DNA from: Bradyrhizobium sp. WBAH42
Lineage (GTDB): Bacteria > Pseudomonadota > Alphaproteobacteria > Rhizobiales > Xanthobacteraceae
Direction: 5' to 3'
DNA length: 64,000 bases
Assembly (NCBI RefSeq): GCF_024585265.1
Contig: NZ_CP036533.1
Location: forward strand, 2,117,001-2,181,000
The notes beneath the pieces were generated by a model that saw only the letters and a program-made list of their open reading frames with translations, was not told the origin of the DNA and did no database searches. Positions 1 to 9,249 of this stretch are shown one piece after another; position 1 is the stretch's first letter, and the number at the start of each line of letters is the position of its first letter. The position numbers were made by a program, and so were the translations under genes.

Positions 1-131
1 ATATGGACAAGAACGCCACAATTCCCTCGACAGGGCAAGCGCGCATCTGGAGATTGCCCTCCGATCGGGATGCCATGCACGAAAGTCATCGGCGCCCGAT
101 ATGGAATTGGAAGCGCCGCCGGGAGGTTAAC

Positions 132-1097
132 ATGCGATTAATCTGGATTGCCATAGCTGCCGTTACTGCGATGCTGGCCGGGCCCGCGTTGGGCCAGCAA
201 TGGCCGGCGCGCAACGTCAAGCTGATCGTGCCCTATCCCGCCGGCGGCAACGTCGACAGCGCCGCGCGCATCGTCGCCGACAAGCTCCAGGAAAAGCTCG
301 GCCAACCCTTCGTCATCGAGAACAAGGCCGGCGCCGGCGGCATGATCGCGGGCGAAGCCTTCGCCAAGTCGGCGCCCGACGGCTACACGCTGTTCGTCGG
401 CGCCAACGGCCCGGTGCTGTTTGCAACCGAGATCAACAAGCGCGACGCCTATAATTGGAAGAAGGACTTTCTCCCGATCTCGACGATCTCGATGACGCCG
501 CTGGTGCTCGAGGTCCATCCGTCGGTGCAGGCGACCACGCTCAAGGAGTTTCTCGATCTCACCAGGCGCGAGCCCGGCAAGCTGACCATGGCTTCGCCCG
601 GCCCCGGCACCACCAACCATCTGCTCAGCGAGCTGATGCAGTCCAGCCTCGGGCTGCAATGGGTCACGGCGCATTACCGCGGCAACGCGCCGGCGATCAA
701 CGATCTCCTGGGCGGCCAGGTGCAGTTCGCGTTCGACCAGCTCACGGTCAGTCTCCAGCACATCAAGGCCGGCCTGTTCCGTCCGCTCGCCGTCACCAGC
801 CCGCACCGATTGAAGTCGCTGCCAGATGTGCCGACCTTCGCAGAGCTCGGCTACAAGGACTTCGACGGCCAGACCTTCACCGGCCTGTTCGCGCCAGCAG
901 GCACGCCGGCGCCCATCGTCGAGAAGCTGCACGAGACGCTGGTCGCGATTCTCAAGGACCCCGCCGTGATCGACAAGTTCGAAAAACTCGGCGGCGAAGC
1001 CACGCCGATGACGCCGGACGAATTCAAGGCCTATCTCGAGCGCGAGGACGCCAAGTGGATTCCGGTGGTGCGCAAGGCCAATATCAGGGCGGATTGA
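132..1097 (+). CDS. Tripartite tricarboxylate transporter (Bug family) periplasmic binding protein
   Basis: A 321-residue exported solute-binding protein of the Bug/TctC family, which captures small carboxylates in the periplasm for a TctAB-type permease. Residues 1-21 form a signal peptide ending in an ALG-Q type cleavage site. The mature protein opens with the family pattern KLIVPYPAGGNVD and has later blocks such as ASPGPGTTNH and GLFAPAGTPAPIV. I chose the ATG at 132 because a GGGAGG ribosome site lies at 121-126 and the signal peptide starts there; the frame stays open further upstream. It leads the catabolic operon running to 4748, so its ligand is probably the substrate of that route (inference). 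No permease gene is in the window. Confidence 0.9.
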   Translation: MRLIWIAIAAVTAMLAGPALGQQWPARNVKLIVPYPAGGNVDSAARIVADKLQEKLGQPFVIENKAGAGGMIAGEAFAKSAPDGYTLFVGANGPVLFATEINKRDAYNWKKDFLPISTISMTPLVLEVHPSVQATTLKEFLDLTRREPGKLTMASPGPGTTNHLLSELMQSSLGLQWVTAHYRGNAPAINDLLGGQVQFAFDQLTVSLQHIKAGLFRPLAVTSPHRLKSLPDVPTFAELGYKDFDGQTFTGLFAPAGTPAPIVEKLHETLVAILKDPAVIDKFEKLGGEATPMTPDEFKAYLEREDAKWIPVVRKANIRAD

Positions 1098-1100
1098 TCG

Positions 1101-1718
1101 ATGCGGATCGACCCCACCGAGCTCGGCGCCGAGCGCATCTACCGCTTGATGACCGGCATCGTGGTGCCGCGCCCGATCGCGTGGGTGACGAGCCTGTCAG
1201 CCACGGGCGTGCTCAATCTCGCCCCGTTCAGCGCCTTCACCTTCGTCTCGCAGAAGCCGCCGATGCTCGCCATCAGCGTCGGCCGCAAGGGCGCCGACTA
1301 CAAGGACACCGCGCACAACATCCTCGATACCGAGGAATATGTGATCCACATCGCCGACACCCCGCTGATGCAGGCCTTGCACGACAGCTCCGTCGAGCAT
1401 CCACCTGAGGTCAGCGAGGTCGAGCATCTCGGGCTCGAAACGCTCGCTAGCGAGCGCATCAAGGTGCCGCGGCTCGCCGCCGCGCCGGTCGCGATGGAGT
1501 GCCGGTTCCGGCAGTGTCTCGAATTCGGTGACGCCAAGAGCCGGCTCATCGTCGGCGAGGTCGTGCTGTTCCATTTGCGCGATGGCCTCGTCAACGACGG
1601 CAAGGTCGAGACCAGGGCGCTCGACCCGATCGCGCGCATCGGCGGCCCGCGTTACGCCCGGCTTGGCGAGATCGTGACGCTGAACACCGTGTTCCAGACT
1701 CCCAAATCGAAAGACTGA
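1101..1718 (+). CDS. Flavin reductase family protein
   Basis: A 205-residue protein of the flavin reductase-like FMN-binding split-barrel family. These proteins reduce FMN or FAD with NAD(P)H, or bind FMN. The N-terminal half carries the typical pattern VVPRPIAWVTSLSATGVLNLAPFS and later FTFVSQKPPMLAISVG. It starts three bases after the upstream binding-protein stop, so the two are surely co-transcribed. In hydroxyphenylacetate pathways a flavin reductase (HpaC) feeds a monooxygenase. No monooxygenase is visible here, so the exact partner is unknown. It may instead be an oxygenase-independent member of the family. Confidence 0.85.
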   Translation: MRIDPTELGAERIYRLMTGIVVPRPIAWVTSLSATGVLNLAPFSAFTFVSQKPPMLAISVGRKGADYKDTAHNILDTEEYVIHIADTPLMQALHDSSVEHPPEVSEVEHLGLETLASERIKVPRLAAAPVAMECRFRQCLEFGDAKSRLIVGEVVLFHLRDGLVNDGKVETRALDPIARIGGPRYARLGEIVTLNTVFQTPKSKD

Positions 1719-1770
1719 GCGCGCGCGCCTCATCGCCGGCCGCCGCCCCAAGATCATCGGAGGACATCCA

Positions 1771-2631
1771 ATGCGACTGCTGAGCTATCTCCTGGACGGC
1801 GAGGCGCGCTATGGCGCGGCCGTGGACGGCGGCGTGGTCGATCTGACCAGGCGCATCGGCCGCGACTATTCGGACGTGAAGGCGCTGATCGCGGCCAACG
1901 CACGCGCCGACGCGCAGGATGCCGTCGCGGGACAGCAGCCGGACCATGCGCTGGACCAGCTCGTCCTGCTGCCGCCGGTGCTGGCGCCGGAGAAGCTCTG
2001 GTGCATCGGCGTCAACTACGCCGAGCGCAATGCGGAATACAAAGACAATTCGGACCTGCCCAAATACCCTAGCCTGTTCGTGCGCAGCATGTCCTCGATA
2101 TCAGGCTCCGGCCAGCCGATCGAGAAGCCCAAGGTCTCGGACCAGCTCGACTATGAAGGCGAGCTGGTCATCGTGATCGGGCAGGGCGGTCGCCACATTC
2201 CGCGCGAAAAAGCGTGGTCGCACATCTTCGGCATGACGCTGTGTAACGAGGGCACGATCCGCGACTGGCTGCGCCACGGCAAGTTCAACGTCACGCAGGG
2301 CAAGAACTTCGACCGCTCCGGCAGCATCGGCCCGTGGATCGTCACCGCGGACGAGCTCGACCCGCGTGGTCCCCACGACATCACAACGCGCGTCAACGGC
2401 GAGGTGAGGCAGCAGGACACCACCGAGCGGCTGATGTTCCCGTTCGACTTCCTGATCTCCTATCTCTCGACCTTCGCGACCCTCAAGCCCGGCGACATGA
2501 TCGTGACGGGCACGCCGACGGGCGCGGGCGCGCGCTTCGATCCGCCGCGCTGGCTCAAGGAGGGCGACGTCGTCGAGGTCGAGTCGAGCCGCATCGGCGT
2601 GCTGCGCAACACGGTTGCCACGGAGCAATAG
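1771..2631 (+). CDS. Fumarylacetoacetate hydrolase family protein
   Basis: A 286-residue cytoplasmic enzyme of the FAH superfamily, which cleaves or decarboxylates beta-diketo or enol acids using a divalent metal. An N-terminal linker domain spans about residues 1-65. The catalytic domain follows, with KLWCIGVNYAERNAEY, the acidic metal-binding pattern DYEGELVIVIG, and the late block KPGDMIVTGTPTGAGA. An AGGA ribosome site precedes the start. Its stop abuts the start of the HpaH-like hydratase. Pairing of a FAH enzyme with such a hydratase is characteristic of meta-cleavage routes, as HpaG with HpaH. Isomerase/decarboxylase or hydrolase activity cannot be told apart from sequence. Confidence 0.9.
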   Translation: MRLLSYLLDGEARYGAAVDGGVVDLTRRIGRDYSDVKALIAANARADAQDAVAGQQPDHALDQLVLLPPVLAPEKLWCIGVNYAERNAEYKDNSDLPKYPSLFVRSMSSISGSGQPIEKPKVSDQLDYEGELVIVIGQGGRHIPREKAWSHIFGMTLCNEGTIRDWLRHGKFNVTQGKNFDRSGSIGPWIVTADELDPRGPHDITTRVNGEVRQQDTTERLMFPFDFLISYLSTFATLKPGDMIVTGTPTGAGARFDPPRWLKEGDVVEVESSRIGVLRNTVATEQ

Positions 2632-3438
2632 ATGATGCTGGATACCGCCACCATCGAACGCCTCGCCGCGCGCCTCGATGAAGCCGAGCGCACCAAATCG
2701 CTGATCCCGATGTTCACCAAGGACTATCCCGATTTCAGCATCGAGGACGCCTACGCCGTCCAGCGCGCCTGGACCAAGCTCCAGCTCGGCCGCGGCCGCA
2801 TCATCAAGGGCCACAAGATCGGCCTGACCTCGAAGGCGATGCAGAACGCGGTCGGCATCAACGAGCCCGACTACGGCGTGCTGTTCGCCGACATGTTTTA
2901 CGCCGATGCCACGCCTGTTCCGTTCGACCGCTTTCACGCGCCAAGAATCGAGGTCGAGCTCGCCTTCGTGCTGAAGGCGCCGCTGCGCGGACCCGATTGC
3001 ACCATCTTCGACGTGCTCAACGCCACCGACTACGTCATGCCTGCGCTGGAGATTTTGGAGACGCGCATGCACCGCGTCGACCCGGAAACGGGCAAGACGC
3101 GCAAGGTCATGGACACGATCTCGGACAACGCCGCCAATGCCGCACTCGTGCTCGGCGGCCGGCCGATCCGCCCGATGGATGCGGATCTGCGCTGGATCGG
3201 CGCATTACTGTTCCGCAATGGCGAGGTCGAGGAGACCGGCCTTGCAGCCGGCGTGCTCAATCACCCCGCCAACGGTATCGCCTGGCTCGCCAACCGCCTC
3301 GCGCCCCATGACGAACATCTCAAAGCCGGCGAGGTGGTGCTGGCGGGATCGTTCACGCGTCCGGTCGACATCCGCCGCGGCGACACCTTCCATGCCGACT
3401 ACGGCGCCTTCGGCTCCGTGTCATGCCAGTTCGTCTGA
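2632..3438 (+). CDS. 2-oxo-hept-4-ene-1,7-dioate hydratase-like protein (HpaH family)
   Basis: A 268-residue member of the hydratase/decarboxylase branch of the FAH superfamily. It is expected to add water to a 2-oxoalkenoate formed after aromatic ring cleavage. Visible family blocks are [25 protein letters not shown], the acidic pattern [11 protein letters not shown] and the late [15 protein letters not shown]. Length matches HpaH and MhpD proteins, about 265 residues. The first ATG directly follows the previous stop codon; a second ATG three bases on is an equal choice. The order FAH enzyme then hydratase supports a homoprotocatechuate-like meta pathway, but the true substrate is not shown. 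Confidence 0.88.
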   Translation: MMLDTATIERLAARLDEAERTKSLIPMFTKDYPDFSIEDAYAVQRAWTKLQLGRGRIIKGHKIGLTSKAMQNAVGINEPDYGVLFADMFYADATPVPFDRFHAPRIEVELAFVLKAPLRGPDCTIFDVLNATDYVMPALEILETRMHRVDPETGKTRKVMDTISDNAANAALVLGGRPIRPMDADLRWIGALLFRNGEVEETGLAAGVLNHPANGIAWLANRLAPHDEHLKAGEVVLAGSFTRPVDIRRGDTFHADYGAFGSVSCQFV

Positions 3439-3463
3439 AACAATAACAAGCAGGGAGCGCACC

Positions 3464-3859
3464 ATGAGTGGCCAAACGCGGCGCAAGAGCATCCACATCG
3501 GAGGCTTCAAGCACGTCAACCCGATTCCGAACGCCTGCCGCATCGGCAATCTCGTGATGTCGGGCGTCATCCTCGGCCGCGATCCCGCGACCAATGCGAT
3601 GCCGGAAAGCCTGGATGCCCAATGCGCCAACATGTTCGCGCATATGAAGGCGACGGTGGAGGCCGCCGGCGGCACCGCCGACGACATCATCAAGATGACG
3701 GTGTGGCTGAAGGACCGCGCGCAGCGCGGACCCCTCAATGTCGAATGGCTAAAAATGTTTCCGGACGAGCATTCGCGCCCGGCACGCCACGCGCTGCCGA
3801 TGGACAACATGGATGGCGGCGCGCTGGTGCAGTGCGACTTCACCGCCGTGATCGACTGA
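3464..3859 (+). CDS. RidA family protein
   Basis: A 131-residue member of the RidA/YjgF family, small trimeric proteins that hydrolyse reactive enamines or imines or act as pathway-specific deaminases. Seen are the block GNLVMSGVILGRDPAT, the middle pattern GGTADDIIKMTVWLKD and the C-terminal arginine in RPARHALPM that corresponds to the ligand-anchoring arginine of the family. The glutamate usually found near the C-terminal strand is replaced (VQCDFTAV), so classical imine deaminase activity is uncertain. A GGGAG ribosome site lies at about 3453. Operon position suggests a role with the oxo-acids handled by its neighbours. Confidence 0.85.
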   Translation: MSGQTRRKSIHIGGFKHVNPIPNACRIGNLVMSGVILGRDPATNAMPESLDAQCANMFAHMKATVEAAGGTADDIIKMTVWLKDRAQRGPLNVEWLKMFPDEHSRPARHALPMDNMDGGALVQCDFTAVID

Positions 3860-3872
3860 GGAGTTCTAGCGC

Positions 3873-4748
3873 ATGCCGACCTATCTGCCGTTCGACCCCA
3901 ACCCGCGCCGTCCGATCAAGGCGCCGCCGCCCAAGACCATCGACAGCCAGTTCCACGTGCTGGGGCCGATCGAGAAATATCCGGAACGTCCCGGCGCCGC
4001 CTATCGGATGCCGACCGCGACGTGGGAAGCGGCGCTGCGCATGCACAAGGCGCTCGGCATCGAGCGCGGCATCATCGTGCAGACCACGACCTACGGCGCC
4101 GACCATGCCGTCGTGCTCGACGGGCTCAAAGCGATGGGCCCGAACTATCGCGGCTGCGCCAATGCGCTGGTGTTCGCGGAAGCCAGCGACTCCTATCTCG
4201 CCAAGCTGCACGACGCCGGCGTGCGCGGCGCCCGCTTCAGCTTCCGCCAGGAACTCGGCGCGGTGCTGTCGGACGCCGATTTCGCCCGCGCCATCGCCCG
4301 CATCCGCGAGTTCGGCTGGTACGTCAAGATCCAGCCGGAGAAGGACGGCATCGTCTCCAGCGTCGCCAAATACGAGAACCTCGACGTGCCCGTGCTGATC
4401 GACCACATGGCGCGGCCTGACCCTGAGGCCGGCAGGAACGATCCGAACCTGCGCAAGATGCTGGAGCTGCTGGCCAAGGGCAATTTCTGGGTGATGCTTT
4501 CGCTCGGCGAGAAGACCTCGAAGGCCGGTGCGCCCTACGACGACGTGATCCCGATCGCGCGCGCCTATATCGAGGCCGCCCCCGATCGCTGCGTCTGGGC
4601 CAGCGACTGGCCGCATCCGGTCTCGGTGAAGCAGCCGCCGAACGATGCCGATCTGCTCGAGCTGATGTACCGCTACGCGCTGGATCAGGCCGAGCTGGAA
4701 AAGATTCTGGTGCACAATCCGGCCAAGCTGTTCGGCTTTGCCGACTGA
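3873..4748 (+). CDS. Amidohydrolase family protein, LigI-like (2-pyrone-4,6-dicarboxylate lactonase related)
   Basis: A 291-residue TIM-barrel hydrolase of the COG3618 group, which includes the lactonase LigI. An N-terminal strand gives DSQFHVLGP (residues 24-32), where most amidohydrolases have HxH; here the first histidine is Gln26. Other ligand-like sites are His178 in LIDHMARPD and Asp245 in WASDWPHP. LigI is known to work without a metal, so loss of one histidine need not remove activity. It closes the operon, 13 bases after ridA, and probably hydrolyses a cyclic or lactone intermediate (inference). Confidence 0.85.
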   Translation: MPTYLPFDPNPRRPIKAPPPKTIDSQFHVLGPIEKYPERPGAAYRMPTATWEAALRMHKALGIERGIIVQTTTYGADHAVVLDGLKAMGPNYRGCANALVFAEASDSYLAKLHDAGVRGARFSFRQELGAVLSDADFARAIARIREFGWYVKIQPEKDGIVSSVAKYENLDVPVLIDHMARPDPEAGRNDPNLRKMLELLAKGNFWVMLSLGEKTSKAGAPYDDVIPIARAYIEAAPDRCVWASDWPHPVSVKQPPNDADLLELMYRYALDQAELEKILVHNPAKLFGFAD

Positions 4749-4778
4749 TCGGCTCCGGTCGCGATCGGCCATTCACGC

Positions 4779-5507
4779 TCAGGGCGAGATGATCCGGTCG
4801 CGCATGGCGATCATCACGGCCTGCGTGCGGGTGGCTGCGCCGAGCTTCTTGCAGCAGCTGCTGATGTGCGCCTTCACGGTGCGTACCGTAATGGTCAAGG
4901 CGTCGGCGATCTCGTCGCTGGATCGCCCGACGGCCGCGAGCGTCAGCACCTCGCGCTCACGCGAGGACAGTACGAGCTGCGGAGCCTCGGGCCGGCCGCG
5001 CAGCGCCAGCACCCGGTCGAAGGCGTAAAGCGCCATGAGGTGGAGCGCGGGGAGATCGCGCTCCGGCAGGTCGATCTCGGCGCCGCCGAACCACACCTGG
5101 CCGGTGCGGCCCGCTGGCGAGATGACCGGGATCACCACGCCATCCACCATGCCAAAGTCGCGGGCGCGTCGCACGAGCTCGACGGCGCGCGGCTCCCGTT
5201 CCGGATCGTACGGCGCTTCCCTGAACCAGCGGAACGGCTGAAGCGTTGTCCTGCAATGACGCAGCGCAGGATCGTGCCACACATACTGCGCCTCGGAATA
5301 CATATCGAGAAAGCCGGCCGGCAACCGTTCGGCGAGAACCGCCTCGCGCGGCTGTTCGGTCGACAGCGGGGCGACATATGAAGTACAGAAATAGTCGAAG
5401 CCGTGCTGGCCGAGCGTGCGGCTCATCGCATCCAGAATGCTCGCGGCGTCCGGAAGCTGCCGCACCGTCTCGACGAAATCGAATGCGCGACTGCGGACCA
5501 CGTCCAT
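4779..5507 (-). CDS. LuxR-type transcriptional regulator with autoinducer-binding domain
   Basis: A 242-residue regulator with an N-terminal autoinducer-binding-like domain (about 1-165) and a C-terminal LuxR helix-turn-helix (about 177-240) containing LSSREREVLTLAAVG and TVRTVKAHI. In the sensor half the hallmark Asp-Pro pair of acyl-homoserine-lactone receptors is present (WHDPAL, residues 77-82), as are a Trp in PFRWF and a Gly in DFGMVDG. No luxI synthase is visible, so this is a LuxR solo. It lies convergent to the aromatic-type operon and might control it; this is only a guess from position. Confidence 0.88.
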   Translation of the reverse strand: MDVVRSRAFDFVETVRQLPDAASILDAMSRTLGQHGFDYFCTSYVAPLSTEQPREAVLAERLPAGFLDMYSEAQYVWHDPALRHCRTTLQPFRWFREAPYDPEREPRAVELVRRARDFGMVDGVVIPVISPAGRTGQVWFGGAEIDLPERDLPALHLMALYAFDRVLALRGRPEAPQLVLSSREREVLTLAAVGRSSDEIADALTITVRTVKAHISSCCKKLGAATRTQAVMIAMRDRIISP

Positions 5508-5648
5508 CGGCGGCCTACGATCAGGCTTTGAGGGATCGGCGCTACGCTACCCTTCCAGGCACCGAGTGTAGGACGCCAAGGCCGCAACTGCAATCTGCGC
5601 GAATTTGCCACGCTCGGAGGGCATCGCCGACGTCCGGCCCCGGTGTGA

Positions 5649-6655
<1,007 letters not shown>

Positions 6656-7196
6656 GGGGAGGGGACCGGTGAGTGGATGCGCATTGGGCTTCACATGTAG
6701 TGCCCGTCGATGGGAATGTTAGCGCCGCCGCGCAATGGTCGACCATGTCGGTCAAGCATGGATGGATATGGATCGTATTGAAATAGCTGGCGTTTTCAGG
6801 CGTCTGGCAAGCGTCCCTGGCGTTGCCGCTGATGCGCGCTGGCAGGGCATCGGTGTGGAGCCTCAGCTCCCTCTCGCGGAGCAGGAACCTGCAGGCCAGC
6901 TACGGCACGACGGCGGTTGGGCCTGCGTGCGTCATTACGACCCGGCTCCCAGCCGCGCGGCAGGACCGCCAACTCCGGAATTGTGCGAATTGCCAGTGGC
7001 AACCAGCGCGAGTTTCATGTTTAGTGACACGTATTGTTTGAAGGCCTGTTTTGTGAACGAAGCCGCATCCTGAGACGCGATTGATTGTCGATGGAGCGGC
7101 CATCGTGAGTGAGCACCAGTAAAGCTGGGTTCGCGGAAAATGTTTTGGCAAGGCGTCCTGGCCGCAGGGCTGCGCCGCACAATAGAGAGTTGGATC
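6656..7196. other. Gene-free stretch upstream of the exported-protein operon
   Basis: About 540 bases without a frame that I can support as coding. The part near 7010-7090 is AT-richer than its surroundings and may hold the promoter of the operon starting at 7197, but I see no clear -35/-10 pair. No repeat or RNA gene is recognised. Confidence 0.4.
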
Positions 7197-8339
7197 ATGG
7201 GTGGTCCTCCGGGCGAAGTGGCTTCTCCGGCGAGCGGCACGCCTGCCCCGGCAAGGAACGGTTTCAAGACCTGGATTGTGGGGGCGGGCTTCATCGTTGT
7301 GGCAGCCGCGACATTCGCTTTGGTGCGTTGGGCCGAGACTGGCGAGCAGCCCAAGCTCTCGGTCGCAAAGCAATGGAACGAGGCGATCCAGAAACTCGGT
7401 TTCGAGCCGGTCTATCCACCCATCGAGGACATCCAGGTCGGCGATGTCTTTGCGATGATCTCCGACGACGCGGTCAGCGATTCGGCGACGGACGAGCCGT
7501 TCGCGGGTCGCTCCATCAAATTGCTGCATCTCGATATGACCTCGGAAATCGAGGATGCTTATCGGGCCGTCTATCAATTCCCCGCCACGAATGCCCGCCC
7601 CGACCATGACGGACAGGTCTGGCCGCAGACGGTCGCCACCGACTCGCTGTTTAAGCCGCCCGCGACCCGGACCACCCTTCCGCTCGTGCTGTTTCCGCGC
7701 TTCACCATCACCAATGTGAAACGGGCAAGCGGCAGCGCCAGCGCGACGTCCCAGTTGTTGGGCGGCGGATTTGGTGCCGATGCAAGCTCGACCGAAACTG
7801 TCGAGGTCAGGTTTTCAGCCACCGAAACCTATGGTGTTCCGGCGGTGCCGGCGGAGCTTCGGCTGCTCGACTTCTGCGAAGATGACGCGACGAAAGGGTT
7901 CTGCACGCAGCAAGGGTTGCGCAAACAGCTTTCGATCCTGATCGGCAAGAGGATCGACGACAAGGTGAAGGATCGCAAGACTGGCGTTGAGCGGCCGCGC
8001 TTCTCGGTCGAGCTCGCGCTTGTCAGCCGCGTGTTCCTGGCACGCTCGATTCAAACCAGCATGGGCGAGGATGGCGGTACGCGGGGGAACGTGGGGGTGA
8101 ACCAGCAGGCTGTATTGCCGGCGGCGGCCGCGCAGGCGGCCCCCGTGGCTGCAGGCGCGAGCGGCGACGGCAAGCCGCAATCCCCCGCTCCGACGCCGCA
8201 GGCTGGCCCGAACGGTGCGCCGGGCGGGGCGATCGCGTTCGAGCGCCGCGCGACGTCGAACGTGCTGTTGCCGGATACGCTGCTGCCGCGCCCGGTCGTG
8301 GTCGGTTTCAAGAGCGTTCGATTGAGGCCTGTGGAGTGA
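7197..8339 (+). CDS. Unknown single-pass membrane protein, first gene of an exported-protein operon
   Basis: A 380-residue protein I do not recognise. After a short Pro/Ala-rich N-terminus it has one hydrophobic helix (about residues 24-44, TWIVGAGFIVVAAATFALV), so the rest is probably periplasmic. The body is a mixed alpha/beta region with LPLVLFPRFTITNVKRASG and FCEDDATKGFCTQQG (two cysteines). An Ala/Pro/Gly-rich linker at about 300-345 precedes a short conserved-looking tail. I chose the ATG at 7197; an ATG at 7140 in the same frame would add 19 residues. The next gene begins three bases after its stop, with an overlapping ribosome site, so they form an operon. Confidence 0.7.
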   Translation: MGGPPGEVASPASGTPAPARNGFKTWIVGAGFIVVAAATFALVRWAETGEQPKLSVAKQWNEAIQKLGFEPVYPPIEDIQVGDVFAMISDDAVSDSATDEPFAGRSIKLLHLDMTSEIEDAYRAVYQFPATNARPDHDGQVWPQTVATDSLFKPPATRTTLPLVLFPRFTITNVKRASGSASATSQLLGGGFGADASSTETVEVRFSATETYGVPAVPAELRLLDFCEDDATKGFCTQQGLRKQLSILIGKRIDDKVKDRKTGVERPRFSVELALVSRVFLARSIQTSMGEDGGTRGNVGVNQQAVLPAAAAQAAPVAAGASGDGKPQSPAPTPQAGPNGAPGGAIAFERRATSNVLLPDTLLPRPVVVGFKSVRLRPVE

Positions 8340-8342
8340 AGG

Positions 8343-8627
8343 ATGAGCACACGCAAGACACTGATGCTGGCCAGTCTGGCGCTGATCGCGTTTCAGCTGC
8401 CTCGCGCTGAGTTGTTCAGCCGGATCGCCGAAGGCTGCACCTGCGACCGAAGCAAGATGGCGTGCAGGATCCAATGCTCCGACATTGGGTCGGGATCCGG
8501 CACGGGCGGCGGGTCGAGTACGTTCAGGATTGCTCCTGATGTCGATCGTCCAGTCCCGGAGCGGCCGATCGTCGTGCCCTCGACGATGCCGGATATCAGG
8601 AGTTCGACCGGGCAGATCAACAGGTGA
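8343..8627 (+). CDS. Small exported cysteine- and glycine-containing protein, unknown
   Basis: A 94-residue protein with a hydrophobic N-terminal segment (MLASLALIAFQLP) that looks like a signal peptide or anchor. It is followed by a four-cysteine patch, CTCDRSKMACRIQC, then a Gly/Ser stretch GSGSGTGGGSS and a Pro/Arg-rich tail. The four cysteines could form disulfides or bind a metal in the periplasm. It starts directly after the 7197 gene and its ribosome site (GGAG) lies inside the end of that gene. I know no family for it. Confidence 0.6.
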   Translation: MSTRKTLMLASLALIAFQLPRAELFSRIAEGCTCDRSKMACRIQCSDIGSGSGTGGGSSTFRIAPDVDRPVPERPIVVPSTMPDIRSSTGQINR

Positions 8628-8697
8628 TCGGCTGACTGACCGATCGAGATGCCGGTGCAACTGGCGGCTTTGGCTTCGTAGTTTGGGGTGCAGGGGA

Positions 8698-9243
8698 ATG
8701 CAGATGATGTCGAAGGGATCGACCCGGTTTTTGATCGCGGCCGTGTTGGCCTGCCTGCTTCAGACGCAGGGGACGCGGACCGCGGCGGCGCAGGCGGACC
8801 CGCGGCAAATCCTGACGGCGGTGATCCAGCAATTGCAGACAGGCACGCCGAATTGGACCTGGTACGGCCCGCAGCTCTGGCAGACGATCGCGATGCAGAC
8901 GGGCAACAGCGGCGTCTACCCGCAACTGGTCCAACTCGGGCAGGTGACCAACGTCGTCCTGAACGGGCAGACCCAGCTCCCTGCGGGACCGGTCTATTCC
9001 TTGGTCGCGCAGCATCAGCAGGGCGTGTCGACCTGGCTCTTGGGCATCAGCCTCTATACCAACCGGATCGAATACGCGAACTTCAACATCGGCTCCACGC
9101 CCCAGTCCCTGCCGGCTCCACCCGTGCCGCTCCCGCAAACCGCGGCTCCAACTCCCGGAAGCGTGCCAAATCCGCCGGCGAATGCCCCGCCCCAGACAAG
9201 CGGCACCTCGGAGGCCTGCCGAAGATTTCCAAATCTCTGCTAG
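8698..9243 (+). CDS. Exported protein of unknown function with Pro-rich C-terminus
   Basis: A 181-residue protein with a signal peptide (FLIAAVLACLL, cleavage probably after TAAAQA). The mature domain of about 100 residues contains ILTAVIQQLQTG, WYGPQLWQTIAMQTG and a strand-rich region ending in YTNRIEYANFNIG. It may be a small alpha+beta domain of the type fused to some secreted hydrolases, but I cannot name it. The last 50 residues are Pro/Ala-rich and end in a C-x6-C pair (EACRRFPNLC). ATG codons at 8698, 8704 and 8707 are all possible starts; I took the first. It stops six bases before the metalloprotease gene. Confidence 0.65.
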   Translation: MQMMSKGSTRFLIAAVLACLLQTQGTRTAAAQADPRQILTAVIQQLQTGTPNWTWYGPQLWQTIAMQTGNSGVYPQLVQLGQVTNVVLNGQTQLPAGPVYSLVAQHQQGVSTWLLGISLYTNRIEYANFNIGSTPQSLPAPPVPLPQTAAPTPGSVPNPPANAPPQTSGTSEACRRFPNLC

Positions 9244-9249
9244 GGAGAC

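Noticed and set aside
6900..7607. A 235-residue minus-strand frame over the start of the exported operon
   Set aside because: It overlaps the start of the 7197 gene on the other strand, has no ribosome site and no recognisable fold.
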